A DNA stretch of 64,000 bases from Pseudomonas sp. SORT22 (GTDB lineage Bacteria > Pseudomonadota > Gammaproteobacteria > Pseudomonadales > Pseudomonadaceae), in assembly GCF_018417635.1 (NCBI RefSeq), contig NZ_CP071007.1, positions 434,001 to 498,000 of the forward strand, in the 5' to 3' direction. The position numbers and the translations under genes are program-made. Every line of letters starts with the position of its first letter. The first letter of the stretch is position 1. The notes beneath the pieces were generated by a model. The model saw only the letters and a list, made by a program, of their open reading frames with translations, searched no databases and was not told the origin of the DNA. Shown here piece after piece: positions 36,339 to 45,277 of the stretch.

Positions 36339-37445
36339 ATGAAAACGCTTACCAGTACCCCGCGCGCCGACGGCTTCCACATGCCTGCCGAATGGGCGCC
36401 ACAAACCCAGGTCTGGATGGTCTGGCCCGAGCGCCCGGACAACTGGCGCCTGGGTGGCAAGCCGGTACAGGCTGCCCACGTGACCCTGGCCAAGGCCATC
36501 GCCCGTTTCGAGCCGGTGACCGTTGCCGTCTCGGCCGCGCAGTACGACAACGCCCGGGCGCGCCTGGACCTGCCGAACATCCGCGTGGTGGAAATCAGCA
36601 ACGACGACGCCTGGGTCCGTGATACCGGCCCGACCTTCGTCATCAACGACAGCGGTGAAGTACGCGGCGTCGACTGGGGTTTCAATGCCTGGGGCGGCTT
36701 CGAGGGTGGCCTGTACGCGCCGTGGAACCGTGACGAGCAACTGGCCAGCAAGGTGCTGGAGATGGAGCGCTGCCAGCGCTACCACACCGAAGGCTTCGTG
36801 CTCGAAGGCGGCTCGATCCATGTCGACGGTGAAGGCACCCTGATCACCACTGAAGAATGCCTGCTCAACCACAACCGCAACCCGCACCTGAACCGCGAGC
36901 AGATCGAAGCCATCCTGCGTGACCACCTGGCGGTGGACAGCATCATCTGGCTGCCCGATGGTCTGTACAACGACGAAACCGACGGCCACGTCGACAACTT
37001 CTGTTGTTACGTCCGCCCAGGAGAAGTGTTACTGGCCTGGACCGATGATCCGCAAGACCCCAACTATGCACGCTGCCATAGCGCACTTGAGGTGCTGGAA
37101 AACAGCCGTGACGCCAAAGGTCGCGCCTTCACCGTGCACAAGATGCCGATTCCGGGGCCGCTGTTCGCCACTGAAGAAGAGTGCGCCGGGGTCGATCCGG
37201 TGGCCGGCAGCCAGGAGCGCAACCCGTCGGTGCGCCTGGCTGGCTCCTACGTCAACTTCCTGATCGTCAACGGCGGCATCATCGCCCCGAGCTTCGACGA
37301 CCCGGCAGATGCCGAGGCTAGAGCGATTCTGGCGCGGGTGTTCCCTGACCATGAAGTGGTCATGATCCCCGGGCGCGAGATGCTCCTGGGCGGCGGCAAC
37401 ATCCATTGCCTGACCCAGCAACAACCGGCGCCAGCCAAAGGCTGA
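36339..37445 (+). CDS. aguA: AguA, agmatine deiminase
   Basis: 368-residue enzyme converting agmatine to N-carbamoylputrescine and ammonia. The PAD-superfamily signatures are present: [13 protein letters not shown] (about residues 89-101), [13 protein letters not shown] (Glu/His), and the C-terminal [12 protein letters not shown] with nucleophilic Cys357. Normal length. AAGGA lies 6 nt before the ATG. With AguB it turns arginine-derived agmatine into putrescine. Confidence 0.96.
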   Translation: MKTLTSTPRADGFHMPAEWAPQTQVWMVWPERPDNWRLGGKPVQAAHVTLAKAIARFEPVTVAVSAAQYDNARARLDLPNIRVVEISNDDAWVRDTGPTFVINDSGEVRGVDWGFNAWGGFEGGLYAPWNRDEQLASKVLEMERCQRYHTEGFVLEGGSIHVDGEGTLITTEECLLNHNRNPHLNREQIEAILRDHLAVDSIIWLPDGLYNDETDGHVDNFCCYVRPGEVLLAWTDDPQDPNYARCHSALEVLENSRDAKGRAFTVHKMPIPGPLFATEEECAGVDPVAGSQERNPSVRLAGSYVNFLIVNGGIIAPSFDDPADAEARAILARVFPDHEVVMIPGREMLLGGGNIHCLTQQQPAPAKG

Positions 37446-37461
37446 AGTGCAGTAAGAAAAC

Positions 37462-37486
37462 AGCCCGTCGATTGACGGGCTTTTTT
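37462..37486 (+). terminator. aguBA terminator
   Basis: AGCCCGTC (37462-37469) pairs with GACGGGCT (37474-37481) over GATT, followed by six T. Confidence 0.92.
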
Positions 37487-37629
37487 ATGCGTGGACGACG
37501 ACCGGCATAGTCTTCTGGCACACCTCTTGTATTTGTTTTGCATTGTATTTCAAACAGATAGACCAGCATGGTTCTGTCACAAAGTTTGAGTAGGTTAGCC
37601 GCTCACGGCCCCAGGGAGTACGTGTCGAA

Positions 37630-37830
37630 ATGAATGCAGCAAGTGAGCCGGCTTCGCCCCCATCAGCGGTGAATCACGAGTCCCTCCAGCGCGTGGCGCA
37701 ATGGTTGAAACACCATGGAGCAAACCGGGTCAGGAAGGCCGATCAGCGTCGCTCGTTACTGGCGCGTTATCCGGCAGGCCTGCTGAGCGAGGCAGAGCTG
37801 GAAGCGCTGCTGGGTGATGGCAGCCGCTAG
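37630..37830 (+). CDS. Small hypothetical protein, 66 residues
   Basis: 66-residue basic, helical protein not recognised. The N-terminus is Ala/Ser/Pro-rich and probably disordered, followed by NHESLQRVAQWLKHHGANRVRKADQRRSLLARYP and an acidic end SEAELEALLGDGSR. It has no membrane segment or signal peptide. A perfect terminator follows and the ATG has a clear context, which supports a real gene. The DNA upstream (37488-37629) is A/T-rich with TTGTATTTGTTTTGCATT-like runs but no certain promoter. Function unknown. Confidence 0.6.
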   Translation: MNAASEPASPPSAVNHESLQRVAQWLKHHGANRVRKADQRRSLLARYPAGLLSEAELEALLGDGSR

Positions 37831-37850
37831 AGGGTTCGGCAACAACAATG

Positions 37851-37886
37851 AAAAGGGCGGCATTGCCTGAACAATGCCGCCCTTTT
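37851..37886. terminator. Bidirectional terminator
   Basis: AAAAGGGCGGCATTG (37851-37865) and CAATGCCGCCCTTTT (37872-37886) form a perfect 15-bp stem with a 6-nt loop; T-runs lie on both strands. It separates the 66-residue gene from the convergent TonB receptor gene. Confidence 0.93.
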
Positions 37887-37900
37887 TTATTGCCTGGTGT

Positions 37901-40012
37901 TTAGAAGCTGTAGGTGCCGGTCACGATCAGGCTGCGCGGGTCGCCAAACTGGATCTGCGCGGCGCTGGTGGCCGAGCTGTAGTAGGTTTTGTCGGTAATG
38001 TTGTTGAGCGCCGCGCGCAGGTCCCAGTCCTTGGTACGAAAGCCTGCCAGCGCGTCCCAACGGCCATAGCCGGGCAGCACGGCGGTGTTCTGGTTGTCGG
38101 CATAGCGCTCGCCGACCAGGGTCAGGCCGGTTTCGCCGTACCAGCCCATTTCCGGTTTCCAGGTAACGAACAGGCTGGCGTTGCGCTTGGCAACGTTGCT
38201 CACGCGGTTGCCTTCCTGGCCGTTGTTGTCCTCGACGATGGTTGCATCCTGGATACCGATACCGCCGCGTACGTACCAGTTGCCAACGATGTTGCCGGTG
38301 GCGGTCAGCTCGACGCCGCGTGAGCGCTGCAGGCCGCTGAGCAAGGTGATGCCCGGGTTGTTCGGGTCGCTGGTGCGGCGGTTGTAGAGCTCCAGCTCAT
38401 AAACCGCCAGGGTGGTGCTCAGGCGTTCGTCGAACCAGTCGCTCTTGACCCCGACTTCTTTCTGCCGGGTCTGTTCCGGGCTGGTTTCGTTGGTATTGCC
38501 GGCCGCGCCCGGGGTAATGCCGATCAGGCCGCCGCCGACTGGCGAGAAGGTCTTGCTCCAGGAGGCATAGAAGGAGTGCTCCTTCCACGGCGAATAGACC
38601 ACGCCCAGACGCGGGCTGGTGCTGTTGCTGTCCTGCTTCTCGGAGATACCGCGGACCTTGTTGGTGGTTTGCACTTCGAACTGGTCGAAACGCACCCCGG
38701 CCAGCACTTGCCACTGATCATTCAGGCGCAGTTGGTCCTGGAGGTACAGGCCACGGCTGTCGACCACGGTGTGGTTGTTGCTGGAGACCACCATGGTGCC
38801 GTTGTGCTGCAGGTTACGGTTGGGGTTGTTCAGGTCCAGGCCCGGCACCGGGCGAGCGCCTGCGCCGGAAGTCGCCGCAGTGTAGAGGATCGGATCGCGG
38901 CGCTGGTTACCGAACTCAAGACCGGTGAGCAGGGTGTGCTGCAGGCCGAAGGTGTCGAAATTGCCTTCCAGTTCCAGGTTGTTGAACAGGTTGCGGGTGT
39001 TCAGGTCCTGCTGCCAGCGCTGGCGGGTAACCTGGTTGGTGGTGGCGTTGTAGCCGGTCAGGTAAGTATTGTCGAAATCGCTGTTGAGCTTGAACAGGCC
39101 CAGGGTGTGGCGCACTTGCCAGGTGTCGTTGAGCTGGTAGTTCAGGCGCGAGCGCAGCGATTGCGCCTTGTCGTCGATGAAGTCGCGCTGGGTATCGCCG
39201 TAGGTGGTGTCGCGACCAACGTCGGCCGGGCGGCCGTTGACGCTGGGGATGCCGCGATCGGGGGTACGGTTGTAGCGGCTGTACTCGTATTGCACCAGCC
39301 AGTTCAACTGTGGGGTGAGCTGCCAGCTCATCGAGGGTGCGAACAGCTGGCGGCTGCCGTCGATGCCGTCGCGGAAACTGTTGTTGTCCTGGTTGCCCAT
39401 GTTCAGGCGCAGGCTGATGTTGTCGCTCGGGTCGGCGCTGAGGTCGGCATACAGGCTGCGCAGGTCCTCGCTGCCGCCCTGGGCCTCGATGCTGGAACGG
39501 CGGCCGGCTTCCGGCATCTTGCTCACCCGGTTGACGATCCCGCCCTGGCTGCCACGGCCATAGAGCACCGCGGCAGGGCCCTTGAGCACCTCGACCCGCT
39601 CGATATTGTGCAGGTCGCGCACGTATTGGCTGTCGTCGCGGATACCGTCGAGGTAGAAGTCGTTGCTGGCATCGAAGCCACGGATGCGCACGCTGTCAAA
39701 GCGCGTATCGGCGCCGCTGCTGACGTTGGGGATGCCGCTCAGGGCTTTGCCAAGGTCGTTGCTGCCGTAATCCAGCACGTTGCTGGTCTTCACCGAATCG
39801 ATAGCCTGCGGCACGTAGCGGGCGGGCGTGGCGGTACGGGTTGCGGTGCTGACTTCACGTACCCGCGGGTCATCGCGTTCACGGTCAGACTCGGCGGTAA
39901 CCGAGACTTCGGGCAACGTGGTGGTGGCAGCAGTGACCAACCCTGAGCTGAAAAACAGCGACAGGCCCAGGGTCAGGGGAGAGAGGCGGCAAGGGGCAAG
40001 CATGACGGACAT
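37901..40012 (-). CDS. TonB-dependent siderophore receptor (Fiu/PiuA-like)
   Basis: 703-residue outer-membrane receptor. Signal peptide at about 1-28 (LTLGLSLFFSSGLVTA), TonB-box region near LPEVSVTAE, plug domain at about 60-170 (RGFDASNDFYLDGIRDDSQYVRD, PAAVLYGRGSQGGIVNRVSK), then a 22-strand barrel ending TGTYSF with a terminal Phe. No FecA-type N-terminal signalling extension. The pattern resembles catecholate siderophore receptors such as Fiu and PiuA; the substrate is not established. An upstream Fur box supports iron repression. The start may be the ATG at 40012 or 40003. Confidence 0.88.
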   Translation of the reverse strand: MSVMLAPCRLSPLTLGLSLFFSSGLVTAATTTLPEVSVTAESDRERDDPRVREVSTATRTATPARYVPQAIDSVKTSNVLDYGSNDLGKALSGIPNVSSGADTRFDSVRIRGFDASNDFYLDGIRDDSQYVRDLHNIERVEVLKGPAAVLYGRGSQGGIVNRVSKMPEAGRRSSIEAQGGSEDLRSLYADLSADPSDNISLRLNMGNQDNNSFRDGIDGSRQLFAPSMSWQLTPQLNWLVQYEYSRYNRTPDRGIPSVNGRPADVGRDTTYGDTQRDFIDDKAQSLRSRLNYQLNDTWQVRHTLGLFKLNSDFDNTYLTGYNATTNQVTRQRWQQDLNTRNLFNNLELEGNFDTFGLQHTLLTGLEFGNQRRDPILYTAATSGAGARPVPGLDLNNPNRNLQHNGTMVVSSNNHTVVDSRGLYLQDQLRLNDQWQVLAGVRFDQFEVQTTNKVRGISEKQDSNSTSPRLGVVYSPWKEHSFYASWSKTFSPVGGGLIGITPGAAGNTNETSPEQTRQKEVGVKSDWFDERLSTTLAVYELELYNRRTSDPNNPGITLLSGLQRSRGVELTATGNIVGNWYVRGGIGIQDATIVEDNNGQEGNRVSNVAKRNASLFVTWKPEMGWYGETGLTLVGERYADNQNTAVLPGYGRWDALAGFRTKDWDLRAALNNITDKTYYSSATSAAQIQFGDPRSLIVTGTYSF

Positions 40013-40047
40013 CCGGGCATTTATTAGAGTGAAGAAATTTTGCGCGA

Positions 40048-40066
40048 ATGATAATGCTTGCCATTT
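40048..40066 (-). promoter_or_regulatory. Fur box upstream of the TonB receptor
   Basis: AATGATAATGCTTGCCATT contains the full Fur half-site GATAAT with AATG/CATT flanks in palindromic order, 36 bp upstream of the receptor start. It is a good but imperfect match to the 19-bp Fur consensus. Confidence 0.75.
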
Positions 40067-40249
40067 ACTAACGTTAATTGTTTCTGGATCTATCGACGAG
40101 CTGTTTGTTTCAAAATATTTCTGTCTATCAGCCTTTAGTTTTAGCGGTGAATTTGTACTGTTTTTCGCAACAAAGCTGTAACCCGTGCAGCGTTTTTCGC
40201 AACCTTCATCCGGCCTAACCTGACGTCATCATTTTTTCAGGAGGCGCCC

Positions 40250-40939
40250 ATGCCGGTACAAACCACCCTTCACTATGTGTTCGATCCGCTGTGCGGCTGG
40301 TGCTACGGCGCCGAGCCGTTGATCAATGCGGCCAGCGGGTTGATGCCGGTTGTGCTGCACGGTGGCGGGATGATGGCCGGAGCCAATCGCCAGAGGGTCT
40401 CGGCGCAGTTGCGCGACTTCGTCATGCCCCATGACCGGCGTATTGCCGAGTACACCGGGCAGCCCTTCGGCCAGGACTACTTCGAGGGCCTGTTGCGTGA
40501 CAACGACGCCGTCTTCGATTCACAGCCACCCATAGCCGCGATCCTGGCAGCAGAGCAGCTCGCCGGGCGTGGCCTGGAGTTGCTGGCGCGCTTGCAGCGT
40601 GCGCACTACGTGGAAGGCCGGCGGATTGCCGATGATGGCGTGCTCAAGGCCATCGCCACCGAGATGGGCCTGCCTGCACCCGACTTTGCCAGTGCATTGC
40701 GCGATGTGGATACCCAGAGCCATATGCGCACCAGTCGTGCGTTCATGGCCAGCGTCGGTGGCCAGGGCTATCCAACCCTGGTGCTGGAACGCGAAGGGCG
40801 GCTGCAGGTCATCGACATCGGTCCTTTCCTCGGCAAGCCTGAGGCCTTCGTGCATTGGCTGGACAGGGAGTTCTATCTGAGCGCGGAGAAAGATGCCGCA
40901 AACGCGGCGTTCTGTGCCGCGGATGGCTGCCTTCTGTAA
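40250..40939 (+). CDS. DsbA-family (FrnE-like) thioredoxin-fold protein
   Basis: 229-residue protein. The redox motif CGWC is at the end of the first strand (HYVFDPLCGWCYGAEPL, about residues 15-18), as in the DsbA/2-hydroxychromene-isomerase group, with a helical insertion and the cis-Pro-type loop GGQGYPTLVL near 170. There is no signal peptide, so it probably acts in the cytoplasm. A strong AGGAGG site lies 6 nt before the ATG. The substrate is unknown. Confidence 0.85.
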   Translation: MPVQTTLHYVFDPLCGWCYGAEPLINAASGLMPVVLHGGGMMAGANRQRVSAQLRDFVMPHDRRIAEYTGQPFGQDYFEGLLRDNDAVFDSQPPIAAILAAEQLAGRGLELLARLQRAHYVEGRRIADDGVLKAIATEMGLPAPDFASALRDVDTQSHMRTSRAFMASVGGQGYPTLVLEREGRLQVIDIGPFLGKPEAFVHWLDREFYLSAEKDAANAAFCAADGCLL

Positions 40940-41041
40940 GCAGAAACACTTACTTTTCACGAATTTTTGACATGCTGATCCGCACACGGATAGGATTCGG
41001 TCAACGCCTGTAGGCCCATCGGCCAAGAGTCCAGAAAAAAG

Positions 41042-41076
41042 GCCCGCTGCGAACACTCGCAGGCGGGCTTTTTATT
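41042..41076 (+). terminator. Terminator between the DsbA-family gene and oprD
   Basis: GCCCGCTGCGA pairs with TCGCAGGCGGGC with one bulged base, followed by TTTTTATTTT. The segment 40940-41166 otherwise holds only the oprD leader. Confidence 0.85.
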
Positions 41077-41166
41077 TTCAGACCCGTGAGCGTCAACCCA
41101 CGCAGGGGGCGTGGTTTTTGGCGTTTGGTCGCAGAGCGTCTTTGACTAAGTAATAAGGAAAATAAA

Positions 41167-42468
41167 ATGTTGAAAACCAGGATCAGTCTGGTCGCGCTGG
41201 GGCTTATGGCCGCGACTCAGGCTATGGCCAATGACCAGGCCGAGGCCAAGGGCTTCGTAGAAGACAGCAAAGCCAGCGTTCTGCTGCGCAATGCCTTCAT
41301 CAATCGTGACAAGAAGCACCATACCAACGACCAGAGCGAGTGGGGCCAGGCCTTCATCGGCAAGTTCTCCTCCGGCTACACCCAGGGCACCGTTGGTGTC
41401 GGTGTCGACGCCTTCGGCCTGTACGCAGTGCGTCTGGACGGTGGTAAAGGCCGCAACGGCGGTGGCGGTATCGACTTCTTCAAGCCGGCGGACGGCGACT
41501 CGCCGACCAACCAGCAGAACTCCCCGCACAACCTGGCCCGTGGTGGCGCAGCAATCAAGTTCCGCATCTCCAACACTGTACTGAAGTACGGTGACCAGAT
41601 GCCTGAGCTGCCAGTGCTGCAGTACGACGACGGTCGCCTGCTGCCAGAAAGCTACACCGGTACCCTGATCACCTCCAAGGAGATCAAGGGCCTGGAACTG
41701 AACGCCGGTCGTTTCACCCAGGAAGCCCGTAAAAGTGCTGAAGGCCGTGACAGCGGTGGCCTGAAGTCGATCAACGTATTCGGCGGCAGCTACAAGTTCA
41801 GCGAAAACCTCTCGGCTTCGCTGTACACCTCCGACGTCGAAGACGTGCTGAAGAAGCACTACCTGGGCGTGAACTACGTTCACCCGATCGCCGACGACCA
41901 GTCGCTGACCCTGGACTTCAACGGCTACAAGTCGGACATCGACAAGAAGTACGTCGCTGCCGCCGACCTGACCGGTGACTCCAACACCATCTGGAGCCTG
42001 GCGGCTACCTACGCCTTCGGCCCGCACTCGATCACCATCGCCCACCAGCGCAGCACTGGCGACACCGGTTATCAGTACGGCTTCTACCAGAACGCCGGTG
42101 GCGTGGGTGACGGTGGCTCGACCATCTACCTGGCCAACTCCTACTGGTCCGACTTCAACGCTGAAGACGAGCGTTCCTGGCAGCTGGGCTACGGCCTGGA
42201 CTTCGGCGCCTTTGGCGTACCGGGCCTGACCTACAAAGTGGCCTACGTGCGTGGTGACAACATCAACACCCACGGCTTCGGCGAAGGTAAAGAGCGCGAA
42301 ATCTTCAACCAGTTCAAGTACGTGGTTCAGGAAGGCCCGGCCAAGGACCTGTCCGTCAAACTGCGTAGCTCGTTCCTGCGTACCTCCGAAAGCGTTCGTC
42401 AGAACGGCTACAACGACGACGGCAACGAAGTTCGCGTGTTCGTCGAGTACCCGATCAGCATCCTCTGA
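41167..42468 (+). CDS. OprD-family outer-membrane porin
   Basis: 433-residue 18-strand porin of the OprD/OccD-OccK family. Signal peptide at 1-22 (SLVALGLMAATQAMA), then the mature barrel starting NDQAEAKGFVEDSK, with repeated short strands and ending VRVFVEYPISIL with a terminal aromatic-like residue context. Substrate-specific (basic amino acids, aromatic or other carboxylates) but not assignable without a close relative. Strong AAGGA ribosome site, and the codon use is highly biased, fitting an abundant porin. A 22-bp palindrome closes it. Confidence 0.92.
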   Translation: MLKTRISLVALGLMAATQAMANDQAEAKGFVEDSKASVLLRNAFINRDKKHHTNDQSEWGQAFIGKFSSGYTQGTVGVGVDAFGLYAVRLDGGKGRNGGGGIDFFKPADGDSPTNQQNSPHNLARGGAAIKFRISNTVLKYGDQMPELPVLQYDDGRLLPESYTGTLITSKEIKGLELNAGRFTQEARKSAEGRDSGGLKSINVFGGSYKFSENLSASLYTSDVEDVLKKHYLGVNYVHPIADDQSLTLDFNGYKSDIDKKYVAAADLTGDSNTIWSLAATYAFGPHSITIAHQRSTGDTGYQYGFYQNAGGVGDGGSTIYLANSYWSDFNAEDERSWQLGYGLDFGAFGVPGLTYKVAYVRGDNINTHGFGEGKEREIFNQFKYVVQEGPAKDLSVKLRSSFLRTSESVRQNGYNDDGNEVRVFVEYPISIL

Positions 42469-42489
42469 TAGCTGTCTGGTGTCTCCAGC

Positions 42490-42520
42490 AACCCCGGCCT
42501 AGGCCGGGGTTGTTTGTTTT
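42490..42520 (+). terminator. oprD terminator overlapping the next gene's stop
   Basis: AACCCCGGCCTAGGCCGGGGTT (22 bp split in two perfect 11-bp arms, 42490-42500 and 42501-42511) with a T-rich tail 42511-42520. The convergent FMN gene's stop codon (42499-42501) is inside its centre. Confidence 0.85.
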
Positions 42521-44163
42521 CGCCGCACAGCAGGTTTGATCGCCTGCACCTCGCCGCTCTCCGGCTCGAAGCTGTCGCTGCGGGCCATGCGCCACATCCG
42601 TGCATAGAATTCACTGTCGATCGAGCCGCTGAGCAACTCACCGGGCTTGAGGAACACATGCAACTGCGAAAACAGGCGGATCTCGCTGGCGCTGATGCGC
42701 CGAACCAGGTGCTTGGGCTTGAGCTCGGCCGGGTGATCCAGGCCGGCAGCAGCCAGCATTTCGGCCAGGGCATGCAGGGTGTTGCGATGGAAGCTGTAAA
42801 CCCTGTCGGCCTTTTCCGGCACCACCAGGGCGCGTTGGCGTAACGGATCCTGGGTCGCCACGCCGGTCGGGCATTTGTTGGTGTGGCAGCTTTGCGACTG
42901 GATGCAGCCGATGGCGAACATGAAGCCGCGGGCCGAGTTGACCCAGTCGGCGCCAATGGCCAGCACGCTGGCAATGTCGAAGGCGCTGACGATCTTGCCG
43001 CCGGCACCAATGCGAATCTTGTCGCGCAGGTTCAGGCCCACCAGGGTGTTGTGCACGAACATCAGCCCTTCGCGCATCGGCACGCCGATGTTGTCGCTGA
43101 ACTCCCGTGGCGCGGCGCCGGTGCCGCCTTCCTTGCCGTCGACGACAATGAAGTCCGGGACGATGCCGGTAGCCAGCATGGCCTTGGCGATACCCATGAA
43201 TTCCCACGGGTGGCCAAGGCAGAACTTGAAGCCCACCGGTTTACCGCCAGACAGCTCGCGCAACTGGCCAATGAACTGCAGCAGTTGCACGGGGCTGCGG
43301 AAGGCGCTGTGCGCCGCCGGTGAGATGCAGTCCTGGCCCATCAGCACGCCACGGGTGGCGGCGATTTCGGCGCTGACCTTGTGCCCAGGCAGGATCCCGC
43401 CGTGGCCGGGTTTGGCGCCCTGGCTGAGCTTGACCTCGATCATTTTCACCTGTGGGTCGCCGGCCTGTTCGGCGAAACGCTGCGGATCGAAACGACCCTC
43501 CGGGGTGCGGCAGCCAAAATAGCCGCTGCCGATTTCCCAGATCAGGTCGCCACCGTGCTCGCGGTGATGGGGGCTGATGCTGCCTTCGCCGGTGTCATGG
43601 GCGAAGCGGCCACGTTTTGCGCCCTTGTTCAGCGCGGCAATGGCATTTGCACTGAGTGCCCCAAAGCTCATCGCCGAGATATTGAAGATCGACGCCGAGT
43701 AAGGCTGGCGGCACTGCGGGCCGCCGATGTTGATGCGAAATGAGGCAGGGTCGGGGGTTTCGACTGGCAGCATGGAATGGCTGATGAACTCGAAGCCTGG
43801 CCGGTAGACATCGTTGAGCGTACCAAAGGCCTTCTCGGCGCTCTCGTTCTTGGCCCGTGCATACACCAGCGAGCGCTGGGCCCGGGAGAACGGCAGCTTG
43901 TCATCGTCGCCTTCCAGCAAGTACTGGCGGATCTCCGGGCGGATGGTTTCGATCAGGTAGCGAATGTTGCCCAGGATCGGGTAGTTGCGCCGCACCGCGT
44001 GGTGGCTCTGGCGCAGGTCATTGAGGCCGACCAGGCTGAGCAAGGCGCTGATCAGGGTGAACGGCCACAACCAGGAATGGGCAGAAACAAACGGCAGGCT
44101 GGCAAAACTGAAAACGAGACAGCCGACAAGGCAGGCGTAGCGGCTGGGAAGCGAAGCTTTCAT
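42499..44163 (-). CDS. FMN-binding glutamate-synthase-family protein
   Basis: 554-residue protein corresponding to the central FMN domain of glutamate synthase large subunit. Residues about 1-60 hold membrane-spanning segments (SRYACLVGCLVFSFASLPFVS, then LWPFTLISALLSLVGL). FMN domain motifs: FGALSANAIAALNKGAKRG, DTGEGSISPHH, and KAMLATGIVPDFIVVDGKEGGTGAAPREFSDN. It lacks the amidotransferase and Fe-S parts, although CIQSQSCHTNKCPTGVATQ (about residues 425-443) retains the Cys cluster context. Role unknown; possibly a membrane-associated amino-acid oxidoreductase. ATG 44163 by family alignment. Confidence 0.87.
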   Translation of the reverse strand: MKASLPSRYACLVGCLVFSFASLPFVSAHSWLWPFTLISALLSLVGLNDLRQSHHAVRRNYPILGNIRYLIETIRPEIRQYLLEGDDDKLPFSRAQRSLVYARAKNESAEKAFGTLNDVYRPGFEFISHSMLPVETPDPASFRINIGGPQCRQPYSASIFNISAMSFGALSANAIAALNKGAKRGRFAHDTGEGSISPHHREHGGDLIWEIGSGYFGCRTPEGRFDPQRFAEQAGDPQVKMIEVKLSQGAKPGHGGILPGHKVSAEIAATRGVLMGQDCISPAAHSAFRSPVQLLQFIGQLRELSGGKPVGFKFCLGHPWEFMGIAKAMLATGIVPDFIVVDGKEGGTGAAPREFSDNIGVPMREGLMFVHNTLVGLNLRDKIRIGAGGKIVSAFDIASVLAIGADWVNSARGFMFAIGCIQSQSCHTNKCPTGVATQDPLRQRALVVPEKADRVYSFHRNTLHALAEMLAAAGLDHPAELKPKHLVRRISASEIRLFSQLHVFLKPGELLSGSIDSEFYARMWRMARSDSFEPESGEVQAIKPAVRRKQTTPA

Positions 44164-44277
44164 GGATCTTCCGCTGATATGAGAGATCCTTCCTAGGATA
44201 GGCAAAGCGTCCCGCCAGAAAACCAGTGGTTTCGGTAAAACACTTTTATCCCGGGCGTGCTTGCCAGAGGGCCGTGC

Positions 44278-45180
44278 TCATGCGCAGGGTGTGGTTGCCC
44301 GGGCAAGTATTTGCAGAAACGCCTCGGCTGCCCGCGAGCGCCGCTGGCGGTGGCTGATGGCGAGCAGGTCGATGCTGGCGGCTGCTTCCTTCAGAGGCCG
44401 GTAGCACACGCCGCGCTGGTTCAGGGCACGGGTGCAGGCAGGCACCAGGGCAATGCCCTGGCCGGCGGCTACCAGGGCAATGATCGAAGTGATCTGCCGT
44501 CCGCGCGGGCCCCGCAGCAAGGGCAATTGGCAATGCTGGAACAAGCGCTCGATGGCATCGTTGAGCCCGGTGCCTTGCTCGTCGGTGTACAGCACCACAG
44601 GATGCGCTTGCAGCTGGGTGAGGCTGATGGTGTCGAGTGCCGCCAGCGGATCGTTCGTGGCCAGTGCCACCAGCAGCGGCTCCTGGTCGAGTGGCTGGAC
44701 GTGCAGCTCCGTGAACTCCTGGGGTGGCAACAGCCGACTGAGGCCGATTTCCAGGGTGCCTTCGACGATGTTGCGCCATTGCGCGCTGGAGGCTTCTTCA
44801 ACCAGGGTCAGGCGAACCTGCGGGTAGGCGTGGGAAAACTGCTGGATTGCCTGGGTGAAGTGGTCACTCAAGGCCACCGAGCTGGCATAGCCGATGCTCA
44901 ACTGCCCGGCTGTGCCGGCGGCCAGCTTGGCGGCGAAGCTTTCGCTGCGTGTCAGTTGCTCCAGTACCCCGCGGGCGTAAGGCAGGAACTGCTGGCCTTC
45001 GCCGGTCAGACTGACTGCACGGCTGCTGCGCTCGAACAGGCGAAAACCCAGCTGGCTTTCCAGGGCCGAGATCTGCCGGGTCAGCGCCGGTTGCGCCAGG
45101 TGCAGGCGCTGCGCGGCGCGGCCGAAATGCAGGTCGTCGGCGACGGCAATGAAATAGCGCAGCTTTCGCACATCGAGCAT
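44278..45180 (-). CDS. LysR-family regulator of the divergent MFS cluster
   Basis: 300-residue LysR regulator: helix-turn-helix LDVRKLRYFIAVADDLHFGRAAQRLHLAQPALTRQISALE, then a substrate-binding domain of the CatR/BenM-like arrangement (LALVAAGQGIALVPACTR at the C-terminal pocket). ATG 45180 fits the family; the 33-codon open extension runs into the shared promoter. It is transcribed divergently from the MFS gene 98 bp away and almost certainly controls it. Confidence 0.88.
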   Translation of the reverse strand: MLDVRKLRYFIAVADDLHFGRAAQRLHLAQPALTRQISALESQLGFRLFERSSRAVSLTGEGQQFLPYARGVLEQLTRSESFAAKLAAGTAGQLSIGYASSVALSDHFTQAIQQFSHAYPQVRLTLVEEASSAQWRNIVEGTLEIGLSRLLPPQEFTELHVQPLDQEPLLVALATNDPLAALDTISLTQLQAHPVVLYTDEQGTGLNDAIERLFQHCQLPLLRGPRGRQITSIIALVAAGQGIALVPACTRALNQRGVCYRPLKEAAASIDLLAISHRQRRSRAAEAFLQILARATTPCA

Positions 45181-45242
45181 GTTGCACCTTGAGGTATCAA
45201 TCGGTCGGAAATCGGTATTGGCCAGTGCCAATGACCGCACCT

Positions 45243-45271
45243 TATAAACAATACTCGTCACTGTAACGAGT
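45243..45271 (+). promoter_or_regulatory. Candidate promoter and inverted repeat for the MFS cluster
   Basis: TATAAA at 45243-45248 could be a -10 (TTGGCC at 45218 as a weak -35). An inverted repeat ACTCGT-N7-ACGAGT lies at 45253-45271, just before the MFS ATG, possibly a regulator site or leader hairpin. Confidence 0.35.
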
Positions 45272-45277
45272 TTTCCC

